Below, piece by piece: positions 11,028-18,791 of a stretch of 64,000 nt of DNA (position 1 is its first letter; every line of letters starts with the position of its first letter). Origin of the DNA: Streptomyces noursei ATCC 11455 (GTDB lineage Bacteria; Actinomycetota; Actinomycetes; Streptomycetales; Streptomycetaceae); NCBI RefSeq assembly GCF_001704275.1, contig NZ_CP011533.1, positions 4,526,001 through 4,590,000 on the forward strand. The letters run 5' to 3'. A model generated the notes under the pieces. It was not told where the DNA came from. It did no database searches and saw nothing but the letters and a program-made list of their open reading frames with translations. The translations under genes and the position numbers were made by a program.

Positions 11028-11950
11028 CGTGCGCCTCCGACCGCCCCGGCGGCCTCCGCCGCCGGCCGCGGGGTCCGCTGGTGGCCGATGAACGGCAGCG
11101 CCGGCACCGGATCGCGGTCGGTGCCGCGCCGGGCCAGCCGCAGCACCGCCGCGGAGACCCGGGCGACCGCGTCCGGCACCTGCCGGAAGCTCGGGAAGTC
11201 GTTGATGTCGACCACCACCGGCCCGTCCGGCCCCAGCAGCACGTCGACCCCGTACAGATCGAGGCCGAAGACCTCGCCGATCTCTGCGGCGATCCGGGCG
11301 ACCTCGGCCGGCAGCGGCACCTGCCGTTCCGTCACGGCCCGCCCCGGGTGCAGCGGGGAGCAGCGCTCGGTCGCGTAGAGGTCGCCGGCGACGCAGTAGA
11401 CCTTCAGGTCGGTACCGGAGTTGGGGACGTAGGGCTGGGCGATCAGCATGCCGTCGCCGGTGCCGCCGGCCGCCGCCACGGCCCCGGCGGCCAGCTCCTC
11501 GGGCCGTTCCACCAGCCGCACCGCGCGCCCCGAACTGCCGTCCGCGGGCTTCACCACCAGCGGGAACTCCGCCTCGGGCACCTCGGCGAACTCCTCGGCC
11601 CGGACCGCCGCGTACGTCATCGGCACCGGCAGCCCGCTGGTCCGCGCGATCACCGCGGCGAGCGCCTTGTCCCGTACGCCCCGTATGGCGCGTACGTCGT
11701 TCACGGTGGTCAGTCCGGTGGTCGCGGCGGCCTCCAGAAGCGTCAGACCGGGCCCGCCGGAGACGGTCTTGAGGACCCAGGCGTCATGGTCGCCCTCCGC
11801 CACCGCGCCGGACAACTCGGACATCCGGATCAGCGAACGGCCCGGCCAGAGCACATCCACCCGGTGTCCCCACGCACGGAGTTGACCGATCACGTCCTGC
11901 GGCATGCCGTCGTGGCGGTACTGCTCCTCCACCAGGAAGCAGAGTCTCAT
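11024..11950 (-). CDS. ATP-grasp ligase-like protein (first of a pair)
   Basis: A 308-residue ATP-grasp protein starting MRLCFLVEEQYRHDG. It shows a good ATP clamp (FPLVVKPADGSSGRAVRL), IAQPYVPNSGTDLKVYCVAGD and the metal-binding VVVDINDFPSFRQVP. Family members form peptide or amide bonds in the cytosol. ATG 11950 has AAGGG eight bases upstream and ends a short A/T-richer leader. Its stop overlaps the start of the second ATP-grasp gene. It is about 30% like its partner by eye (the shared tail VDIN/VDVN-xFP), pointing to an old duplication. No precursor peptide with ATP-grasp core motifs was found next to it. Confidence 0.78.
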   Translation of the reverse strand: MRLCFLVEEQYRHDGMPQDVIGQLRAWGHRVDVLWPGRSLIRMSELSGAVAEGDHDAWVLKTVSGGPGLTLLEAAATTGLTTVNDVRAIRGVRDKALAAVIARTSGLPVPMTYAAVRAEEFAEVPEAEFPLVVKPADGSSGRAVRLVERPEELAAGAVAAAGGTGDGMLIAQPYVPNSGTDLKVYCVAGDLYATERCSPLHPGRAVTERQVPLPAEVARIAAEIGEVFGLDLYGVDVLLGPDGPVVVDINDFPSFRQVPDAVARVSAAVLRLARRGTDRDPVPALPFIGHQRTPRPAAEAAGAVGGAR

Positions 11951-12358
11951 CGATGCACCCTTGTATCGCCGCACGTCCACCCGTATCGCCAACCCGCCCA
12001 CCACAGCAGCGGACGTCCTCCCCGTGTCGCCGTACGCACACCGTCCGCCCGGCGGAAACATGACGCACCAGGATCCCATGTGGCGATCAGGCGTTCGGCC
12101 ATGGCCCGGCCGCCGCCCCGGAGGTCGCATTTCGGCGACGTTACGCCACCGGACGGGACCTCGGCACACGCCGTGAGCTGGGACGCGCCACGCCCCTCGC
12201 GGGGTTGCGCCACTCCTCCCCGACCTCGCCGAATCCCGTATGTCGAAAGCCTTGTTCCGCTTTATGGCCCGACCCTGGGGTCGGGCCACCCATCGCGGCC
12301 GACCCGATCACGGGCCCGGCCGCGCCTACGTACGCGGCGACGGAAGCAGGCGAGCGGG
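11951..12358. other. Divergent promoter region with hairpin
   Basis: This gap separates the ATP-grasp genes (minus) from the amidohydrolase (plus). GGCGATAC occurs twice just upstream of the ATP-grasp start. A minus-strand frame whose stop overlaps the ATP-grasp start (51 codons from ATG 12102) has poor third-position G/C and no ribosome binding site. A perfect hairpin is at 12266-12287. Confidence 0.45.
12266..12287. terminator. Perfect short hairpin
   Basis: GGCCCGACCC pairs with GGGTCGGGCC, leaving a two-base TG between arms. There is no T-tract. No gene on the plus strand ends just upstream, so it may be a regulatory or attenuator-like structure in the amidohydrolase leader. Confidence 0.4.
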
Positions 12359-14032
12359 TTGGCGAACGAGCAGCGGGGCCGGGAGCCCCAGGAGGCCGGG
12401 GCTCCCGGCGGGTGTCCGGACGCGGAACGGCCGGCGCCCCGGCGGCCGCACGCGGAACGGCCGGATGGCCAACGGCCTGACGGCGAACGGCCGGACGGGA
12501 TACGGAGCGCAGCGGCCCACGACGGGGAGTCCGGCGCGATATCCGGCGCGGCATCCGACGCGGCGCCCGAAGGGTCCGTCCCCCGCGGCGGCCTCGGTCG
12601 GCGCGGCTTCCTCGCCGGGGTGGCCGGGCTGACCGGCGTCGGCGCCGGCGGTCTGCTCGGCGGACCGGGCGCCGGCACCGCCTCCGCGCAGTCCCGGGAC
12701 GCCCACCCCGCCCTCCGCCCCGACCACTTCGCCGGTCCCCGACAACTCCTCGTCCCGGATGTGGTGCTGCTGCCGGACGGCCCGGTGCGCGACCACGCCG
12801 TCCTCGTCGAGCACGGCACCTTCCGCGAGGTCGGCCCGGCGGCCCGGCTCCTCGCCGCGCACCACACCGGCCCCGCCCCGATCCGCCTGCCCGGCCACCT
12901 CCTGATGCCCGGCTTCGTCGACGCCCACCACCACCTGACCCAGAGCTTCGGCAAGGCCCAGTCGTTCGGCCAGCCGTCGGAGATCTTCAAGACCGTCTGG
13001 GAGCCGCTGGAACACGCCCTGGACGAGGAGAGCGCCTATCTGTCGGCGAAGCTGGCCGCGCTGGAGGCGCTGCGCGGCGGCTTCACCACCGTCGCCGACG
13101 CCGGAACCCGGGCGCCGGTCGACGTGGCCGCGATCGCCAAGGGCACCGAGGAGGCCGGCATCCGGTGCGTCCTGGGAAAGATCGTCTCCGCCGGGACCGG
13201 CGGCCCGGCCCACCTGGCGCGCTGGCACGGCCATCCGCTGGTCCACCCCTCCCTGGCCATCGCCGTCCCCGAGGACGCCACCGGCCCGGTCATCAAACGG
13301 ACCGCCGACCTCTGCGCCGAGGCCGGGGCGGTGCTCCAGATCCACGTCAACGAGCACCTGGCCTCCGTGGAGCGCTCGTTGAAGAGCGTCGGCCGCCGCC
13401 CGGTGGACTATCTGCACCACCTCGGCGCCCTCGGCCCGCACACCCTGGGCGCGCACGCCACCCTCCTGACGCCCACGGAGATGCGGCAGCTGGCCGACAC
13501 CGGCGCGGCGATCAGCTACAACCCGGTGGCCAGCGCCTGGAAGGGCAACGCCGTCGCGCACGCCACCATGCTGGCCGCGCTGGGCATCCGCTTCGGCATC
13601 GGTACGGACGGCACCCGCGGCGACGGCTTCCGGCTGGTCGACGCGGCCGAGACGGCCCAGCGGCTGGCCTACGGGCTGGCCTCGGGCGACTCGGTGTGCG
13701 GCGCCGGGCACCTGTGGCTGGCGCACGCCACCGCGGGCGGCGCCGACGCCCTCGGGCTGGGCCGCGTCACGGGCCGGATCGCCGCCGGCCAGGCCGCCGA
13801 CTACCTCCTCGTGGACCTCGCCGTCCCCGAACTCACCCCCTCCTACGACCTGCGCTGGGAACTCGTCCGGCTGGCCGGCCGCGACCAGATCCGCGCCGTG
13901 GTGGTCGGCGGCCGGCTCCGCATCTGGGAGGGCTGGCCGCCCGACTGGGACGCCCGCGCGCTGATCGCCCGCGCCGCGACGGTGGGGCCGGAGGTGGTCG
14001 CGCGGGCCAGGATCCAGCGGGTGGGGCCGTAG
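12359..14032 (+). CDS. Tat-exported metal-dependent amidohydrolase
   Basis: An amidohydrolase-superfamily enzyme of the SAH-deaminase/atrazine-hydrolase type. Metal and catalytic groups visible: GFVDAHHHL, QIHVNEHL, GAHATLL and IGTDGTRGD. Before the domain lies a twin-arginine signal (LGRRGFLAGVAGLTGVG) ending near ASAQ, so the enzyme should be folded and exported. No ATG or GTG lies close upstream of the RR motif in this frame. TTG 12359 is the nearest usable start and gives 557 residues with a long n-region of repeated ERPDG units; the true start is uncertain. The substrate may be a deaminated nucleoside or heterocycle. Confidence 0.72.
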   Translation: MANEQRGREPQEAGAPGGCPDAERPAPRRPHAERPDGQRPDGERPDGIRSAAAHDGESGAISGAASDAAPEGSVPRGGLGRRGFLAGVAGLTGVGAGGLLGGPGAGTASAQSRDAHPALRPDHFAGPRQLLVPDVVLLPDGPVRDHAVLVEHGTFREVGPAARLLAAHHTGPAPIRLPGHLLMPGFVDAHHHLTQSFGKAQSFGQPSEIFKTVWEPLEHALDEESAYLSAKLAALEALRGGFTTVADAGTRAPVDVAAIAKGTEEAGIRCVLGKIVSAGTGGPAHLARWHGHPLVHPSLAIAVPEDATGPVIKRTADLCAEAGAVLQIHVNEHLASVERSLKSVGRRPVDYLHHLGALGPHTLGAHATLLTPTEMRQLADTGAAISYNPVASAWKGNAVAHATMLAALGIRFGIGTDGTRGDGFRLVDAAETAQRLAYGLASGDSVCGAGHLWLAHATAGGADALGLGRVTGRIAAGQAADYLLVDLAVPELTPSYDLRWELVRLAGRDQIRAVVVGGRLRIWEGWPPDWDARALIARAATVGPEVVARARIQRVGP

Positions 14033-14151
14033 GCCCCTTCGGGCCGGTGTCCCCACGTTGTCGGCTGTCCCGCCGTGTTGGGTTTCCGCCCTTGGCGGAG
14101 GGGTTGTTGGGGCGGGGCCGCCGATGCTGCTGGTACCCGTGGTGGGTGCCG

Positions 14152-14228
14152 GGTGCGGGGCCTCCGGGGTGGGTGGTTCGGACTGCTTCGCTTCACGTCC
14201 GAACCACCCACCCCTCCGGCCCCGCACC
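14152..14228. repeat. Long palindromic element, copy 1
   Basis: The inner stem has 17-bp perfect arms, 14166-14182 (GGGGTGGGTGGTTCGGA) and 14198-14214. The outer stem has 11-bp arms, 14152-14162 (GGTGCGGGGCC) and 14218-14228. The loop region reads CTGCTTCGCTTCACG. It is homologous, in inverted orientation, to the element at 14390-14470. It sits between two converging genes, so it may also terminate transcription. Confidence 0.75.
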
Positions 14229-14389
14229 CTCCCCGCCGTCGTCGTCCGCGGCGGCCCCCGCCCCTTGCGGGGAAAGAGGAGGTCAGGGGTGCTCACCCTC
14301 AACCCGCACTTCTGGCTTCGGGGCCACCACGACGGCCCTGCATTCGCCGCCCCCCACCGGGCGGGGGCCGCCGGCATACGGGAGGGGGC
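14229..14389. other. Spacer between the two palindromic elements
   Basis: G/C-rich spacer with no gene that can be supported. It separates the inverted palindromic copies in the 483-bp gap between the converging amidohydrolase and MFS genes. Confidence 0.4.
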
Positions 14390-14470
14390 CTGCGGGGCGG
14401 GCCGGAGGGGGTGGTTGTCGGACGTAAGCGCAGCAGTCCGACAACCACCCCCGTAGGCCCGCCCCACAGG
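14390..14470. repeat. Long palindromic element, copy 2 (inverted)
   Basis: The inner stem has 17-bp perfect arms, 14407-14423 (GGGGGTGGTTGTCGGAC) and 14436-14452. An outer stem, 14390-14403 with 14457-14470, has one mismatch. Read on the minus strand its centre, GGACTGCTGCGCTTACGTCC, closely matches that of copy 1, and the flanks (GTGGTGGGT and nearby) also correspond. Confidence 0.75.
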
Positions 14471-14515
14471 CCCCCGAAACCCACCACAAGCAACAGGCGA
14501 AACGGCGCCCCCGCC

Positions 14516-16021
14516 CTAACCCCCACACCCCCCGTCGCCCACCGGCCGAACGGCCCCCCGCATCCAGCGGAAGATCACCACACCCACCGCCCCCACCCCC
14601 ACCGCCAACACCAACGTCGCCACCTGCAACCCGTCCGTGAACGCACCGACCACCGCCGGACGCAGCCCCTCACCCCGGCCCGGCAGGTCCCCGAGCGCGG
14701 CCTGTGCCGCCGCGACCGTCGTCGGCGCCCCGGGCCCCGCCAGCGGCGCCGGCAGCCGGGCGGTGAACACCGCCGTGGTCAGCGTCCCGGTCACCGCGAT
14801 CCCCAGCGCGCTCCCCAACTCCCGGGTCAGGCTCTGCAGTCCGGAGCCGACCCCGGCGGCCTCCGGCGGCAGCGCGGACATCATCGCGTGCGAGAGCAGC
14901 GGGGTCGCGATGCCGCAGCCCAGCGCGGTCAGCCCGGCCCCGGCGGCGTAGAGCGCGTACGGCGTACCGGCATCGGCGGCCGACACCGTGGCCAGCCCGC
15001 CGGCCAGCACGAGCATCCCGGCGGCGACCGTGCCGCGCCGCCCGCACCGGCGCTCCAGCACCAGTCCGCACCGGGGCCCCGCCAGCAGCGCCGCCGCCAT
15101 CGGCAACAGCCGCACACCCGCGCCGAACGGCCCGTACCCCTTCGCGTACTGGAGGTACTGGCCGTTGAGGTAGAACAGCCCGAACATGCCCAGAAACAGC
15201 ACCGCCATCCCGACCGCCCCGGCCCGGACGGCGGGGCGGGCGAACACCCTGGGGTCCAACAGGGGCCGTGCGGAGCGCAGTTCGCACCGGACCCAGCCCG
15301 TCAGCAGCAGCCCGGCCACCCCGAACGACCCGAGCACCCACGGGCCGAGCCACCCCTCCCCCGGCCCGCTCACGATCCCGTTGAGCAGCGCCAGGAACCC
15401 ACCGGTGAACAGGACCGCGGCCAGCGGCGCGACCGGTCCCGGATGCCGCGCCGCCACCGGCGCGACCACCGCCACCAGCACCGACGCGCCCACCGCCACC
15501 GGCACCACGCACACGAACAGCGCCCGCCAGCTCCCGTACTGGATCGCCGCGCCCCCGCCCACATTGCCCAGTACCGCGGCGAGCCCCGTCATGGCCGCCC
15601 AGACCGCGATCGCCCGGCGGCGCGGCCCGTCCGGCAGTCCGTCCACCAGCAGCGCGAGGGTGTTCGGCAGCACCGCCGCGGCCCCCACCCCGCTGATCAT
15701 CCGCCCCGCGATCAGCACCCCGACGTGCGGCGCCACCGCGCACACCGCCGAGCCGAGGACGAACACCGCCATCCCGCACAGCAGCGTGCCCTTGCGCCCG
15801 CGCCGGTCGGCCAGCGCCCCGGCCGGCACCAGCAGACAGGCGAACACCACCACATAGCCGTCCACCACCCACACCACCGCCGCCGCGGACGGGTGCAACG
15901 GCCCGGCGGACAGATCCGGGATGGCCAGATTGACCGCCGAGACCATGCCGACGACCAGCGTCACGCACAGGCACATCGCGCACGTCACCGGTGCCCGCGC
16001 GGGCACCCGACCCGACCGCAC
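14516..16021 (-). CDS. MFS transporter, EmrB/QacA (DHA2) type
   Basis: A 501-residue membrane transporter with about 14 hydrophobic helices. Motif A is seen as GALADRRGRKGTLL; the WVVDGYVVVFACLLVPAGAL helix and GVGSGLQSLTRELGSALG are typical of drug:proton antiporters of the DHA2 group. It should export a small molecule with proton influx. GTG 16021 has GGAGGGG upstream and begins four bases after the stop of the GntR gene, so the two form an operon. Substrate unknown. Confidence 0.85.
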   Translation of the reverse strand: MRSGRVPARAPVTCAMCLCVTLVVGMVSAVNLAIPDLSAGPLHPSAAAVVWVVDGYVVVFACLLVPAGALADRRGRKGTLLCGMAVFVLGSAVCAVAPHVGVLIAGRMISGVGAAAVLPNTLALLVDGLPDGPRRRAIAVWAAMTGLAAVLGNVGGGAAIQYGSWRALFVCVVPVAVGASVLVAVVAPVAARHPGPVAPLAAVLFTGGFLALLNGIVSGPGEGWLGPWVLGSFGVAGLLLTGWVRCELRSARPLLDPRVFARPAVRAGAVGMAVLFLGMFGLFYLNGQYLQYAKGYGPFGAGVRLLPMAAALLAGPRCGLVLERRCGRRGTVAAGMLVLAGGLATVSAADAGTPYALYAAGAGLTALGCGIATPLLSHAMMSALPPEAAGVGSGLQSLTRELGSALGIAVTGTLTTAVFTARLPAPLAGPGAPTTVAAAQAALGDLPGRGEGLRPAVVGAFTDGLQVATLVLAVGVGAVGVVIFRWMRGAVRPVGDGGCGG

Positions 16022-16025
16022 CGGC

Positions 16026-16808
16026 TCACCCCTCCCGGACCCGGTCCAGCCGCGCCCGCAGCGTCAGCCGGTCCCCGCGCAGATGGATGAACTCCAGGTC
16101 GGCCGGCCGCCCGTCCGCCAGCCGCGTCAGCCGGTCCACGGCCAGCACCGCGCCGCCCGCCGTCATCCCCAGCACCGCGCAGGTCGCCGGGTCCGCGACC
16201 ACCGCCCGCACGGCCACCTCCGCCGAGCCCAGCGGCCGCCCGGCCGCGCGCTCGATCAGCTCGAAGACGTCCCGGTTCTCCAGCCGCTCCGTCCCCAACG
16301 CCAGCAGTGGCTCGCCCACTTCGGGGATGAGGTACGTGCAGTCGAGGGACAGCGGCATCCCGTCCACCCGCCGCAGCCGCTCCAGATAGACCGCCCGGCT
16401 CCCCTCCGGCAGCTCCAGTCGGCGCGCCACCGACCCCGGTGCCCGCACGATCCGCGCCGCCCGGACCTCGTTCACCACCGTCCCGTGCCGCTGCAACACC
16501 TCGGCCAGCCCGGACAGCTCCCCCAGCGGATGCTCGTAGGTCCGGCCGACGACCACCGTCCCCACCCCGCGCCGCCGCTCCACCAGCCCCTCGTCGCGCA
16601 GCAGCCCCAGCGCCTCCCGGACCGTGTTGCGCGAGGTCCCGAACTCCGCGACCAGCGACCGCTCGTCGGGCAGCACGCCCCCGGGGAACGCGCCCCGCAC
16701 CACCTGCCCGCGCAGCACATGCGCCACCCGCCGCGCCCGGTCCGCCCGCGTCGGCCCGTCGCCGACCGCGCCACCGCGGTGGCCGTCCCCGCCGTCGTCC
16801 GCGTCCAT
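16026..16808 (-). CDS. GntR family regulator with UTRA domain
   Basis: A 260-residue HutC-type regulator. The winged helix covers about residues 15-85 (VLPDERSLVAEFGTSRNTVREALGLLRDEGLVERRRGVGT) and a UTRA effector domain covers 105-250. ATG 16808 is preceded by GGAGG at good spacing. It is the first gene of an operon with the MFS exporter and most likely represses that operon. Effector unknown; the pattern regulator then exporter fits resistance or metabolite efflux. Confidence 0.85.
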   Translation of the reverse strand: MDADDGGDGHRGGAVGDGPTRADRARRVAHVLRGQVVRGAFPGGVLPDERSLVAEFGTSRNTVREALGLLRDEGLVERRRGVGTVVVGRTYEHPLGELSGLAEVLQRHGTVVNEVRAARIVRAPGSVARRLELPEGSRAVYLERLRRVDGMPLSLDCTYLIPEVGEPLLALGTERLENRDVFELIERAAGRPLGSAEVAVRAVVADPATCAVLGMTAGGAVLAVDRLTRLADGRPADLEFIHLRGDRLTLRARLDRVREG

Positions 16809-17076
16809 GCCCGCCCTCCTCACGCCCCGCCGCGCCGCCTCCGTTGCGCCCCGACGAGCGAACGCCGGGCCCCCGACGCTAAGCAAGCCCCGTTACGGCG
16901 GAGTTACGCCACCATCATTGACCTGCACGGATGCCTGACCTGGGGATTCATCGGGGCGCCCGGGCGCTGCGCCACCACCCGCCGGTCCCGGTTACCGTGA
17001 CTGCACTCCCACGCCCCGGGGACGGGTAACGCCCCGGCCCGGGGTCGCGAGGAGGAGAGGAAGAAAGGGCCGCCCC

Positions 17077-17670
17077 ATGAGCACCAAGTCCGCGCCGTTC
17101 GACGAGCTGGACCGCAAGATCGTCGCCGCGCTGATCGAGAACGGCCGCGCCAGCTTCGCCGAGATCGGCTCGGCCATCGGCCTGTCCCCCACCGCCGTCA
17201 AACGCCGCGTGGACCGCCTCCGCGAGACCAACGTCATCACCGGCTTCTCCGCCACCGTCCGCCCCGCCGCCCTGGGGTGGCTCACCGAGGCGTACGTGGA
17301 GGTCTACTGCGACGGCGCCGCCCCGCCCCGGCGGCTGGCCGAGGTCGTCCGCAACCACCCGGAGATCGCCGCCGCGATGACCGTCACCGGCGGCGCCGAC
17401 GCCCTGCTGCACGTCCGCGCCACCGACGTCGAGCACTTCGAGGAGGTCCTCGAACGGATCCGTACCGAGCCGTTCATCCGGAAGACGATCAGCTACATGG
17501 TGCTCTCGCACCTCCTCCCGGACAGCCCCGAGGCCGGCGCCCGCCGCCCTTCCGACGACCGTTCCGCCGCCCGCCCCGACGACCGGGCGGCCCACCAGGC
17601 CGCCGGCCGGGTCGGCGACGGCGCTCGGGTCCATCCTCAGCCGCTCCGACGCGCAGCAAACCAACGGTAG
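17077..17670 (+). CDS. Lrp/AsnC family regulator
   Basis: A 197-residue feast/famine regulator. Residues 8-55 form the AsnC helix-turn-helix (FDELDRKIVAALIENGRASFAEIGSAIGLSPTAVKRRVDRL). The RAM effector domain covers about 70-145, including TGGADALLHVRATD. The C-terminal 45 residues are a disordered Arg/Ala/Asp tail beyond the normal family length of about 150. ATG 17077 has GGAGAGGAAGAAAGG upstream. It lies immediately before the ddaH-rocD operon in the same direction and is its probable arginine- or ornithine-responsive regulator. Confidence 0.85.
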   Translation: MSTKSAPFDELDRKIVAALIENGRASFAEIGSAIGLSPTAVKRRVDRLRETNVITGFSATVRPAALGWLTEAYVEVYCDGAAPPRRLAEVVRNHPEIAAAMTVTGGADALLHVRATDVEHFEEVLERIRTEPFIRKTISYMVLSHLLPDSPEAGARRPSDDRSAARPDDRAAHQAAGRVGDGARVHPQPLRRAANQR

Positions 17671-17677
17671 CCAGCCG

Positions 17678-17724
17678 CCACAAGCAGCATTCCTGCGTAA
17701 CTGCGCAGCATTCATTTCTTGTGG
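17678..17724. promoter_or_regulatory. Probable Lrp operator before ddaH
   Basis: CCACAAG (17678-17684) and CTTGTGG (17718-17724) are inverted outer arms. Inside, GCAGCATTC occurs directly repeated at 17684-17692 and 17705-17713, 21 bp apart or two DNA turns. The block sits about 140 bp upstream of ddaH, just after the lrp-like gene. Confidence 0.5.
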
Positions 17725-17861
17725 CCGGAATCCGCCGCTTCGTACCGTGTATTGCCCCCGGTGACGACCCATAACGGACCGTGCGGACCCACGGAGCGTG
17801 CGGACCGTCGTGCCTTCCGGCGGGCAGTGGATACGGACCCCAGGAAGCGGAGGCCCTTTCT

Positions 17862-18791
17862 GTGCCCATGACCCACCCCGGCGGCGCGCTCACCCGGGCG
17901 CCCCGGACCCCGCGCGCCCGGCGCTATCTGCTCTGCCGACCCACCCACTTCGCCGTCGAGTACGCCATCAACCCCTGGATGCGCGAGGACGCCGACGTCG
18001 ATACCGCACTCGCCCTGCGGCAGTGGGAGAACCTGGTCCGCGCCTACCGCGACCACGGCCACACCGTCGAGACCGTCCGACCGGCCCCCGGCCTGCCCGA
18101 CATGGTCTTCGCCGCCAACTCCGCCGTCGTCGTGGGCGGTCGCGCCTTCGGCTCGCTCTTCCACGCCCCGCAGCGCCGGCCCGAGTCCCATGAGTACGAG
18201 CTCTGGTTCAAGGGCGCCGGCTACGACCTCCACCGGCCCGAGTCGCCCTGCGAGGGCGAGGGCGACCTCGTCCCCGTCGGCCGCTACCTCCTCGCCGGCA
18301 CCGGCTTCCGCACCACCCGCGACGCACACGCCGAGGTCCAGGAGTTCTTCGGCCGCCCGGTGATCAGCCTCCAGCTGACCGACCCGTACTTCTACCACCT
18401 GGACACCGCCCTCTTCGTCCTCGACGACGGCCTCACCGCCGACGGCCTCATCGCCGACGGAAGCGGCACCGACGGAAGCGGCGCCGGCGGCAACGGGGCC
18501 GGCGGCGCCGGCGGGGCAGCCGTCGCCTACTACCCCGAAGCCTTCTCCCCCGGCAGCCGCGAAGTGCTCCGCCAGCTCTTCCCGGACGCCGTCCTGGCCA
18601 CCCGCGACGACGCCCTGGCCTTCGGCCTCAACTCGGTCTCCGACGGCCGCCACGTCTTCGTCGCCCCCCGGGCCACGCACCTCATCGACCAACTCACCGC
18701 CCGCGGATATGTCCCCGTCCCCGTCGACCTCTCCGAGTTCCACAAGGCCGGCGGCGGCATCAAGTGCTGCACCCAGGAGCTTCGCCCATGA
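17862..18791 (+). CDS. ddaH: Dimethylargininase (DDAH)
   Basis: A 309-residue member of the amidinotransferase fold that hydrolyses dimethylarginine (or arginine-like guanidines) to citrulline plus amine. Seen: FAANSAVVV substrate loop, EGEGDLVPVG, the catalytic His in YFYHLDTALFVL and the catalytic Cys near the end (GGGIKCCTQEL). GTG 17862 is eight bases from GGAGG and is preferred to ATG 17868. An odd feature is a low-complexity insertion of about 33 Gly/Ala/Asp/Ser residues at about 188-221. The stop overlaps the rocD start (ATGA), so the two genes are coupled. Confidence 0.88.
   Translation: MPMTHPGGALTRAPRTPRARRYLLCRPTHFAVEYAINPWMREDADVDTALALRQWENLVRAYRDHGHTVETVRPAPGLPDMVFAANSAVVVGGRAFGSLFHAPQRRPESHEYELWFKGAGYDLHRPESPCEGEGDLVPVGRYLLAGTGFRTTRDAHAEVQEFFGRPVISLQLTDPYFYHLDTALFVLDDGLTADGLIADGSGTDGSGAGGNGAGGAGGAAVAYYPEAFSPGSREVLRQLFPDAVLATRDDALAFGLNSVSDGRHVFVAPRATHLIDQLTARGYVPVPVDLSEFHKAGGGIKCCTQELRP

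Noticed and set aside
11947-12213. Possible precursor peptide whose stop overlaps the first ATP-grasp start
   Set aside because: Third-position G/C is only about two thirds, no ribosome binding site is present, and no ATP-grasp core motif is visible.
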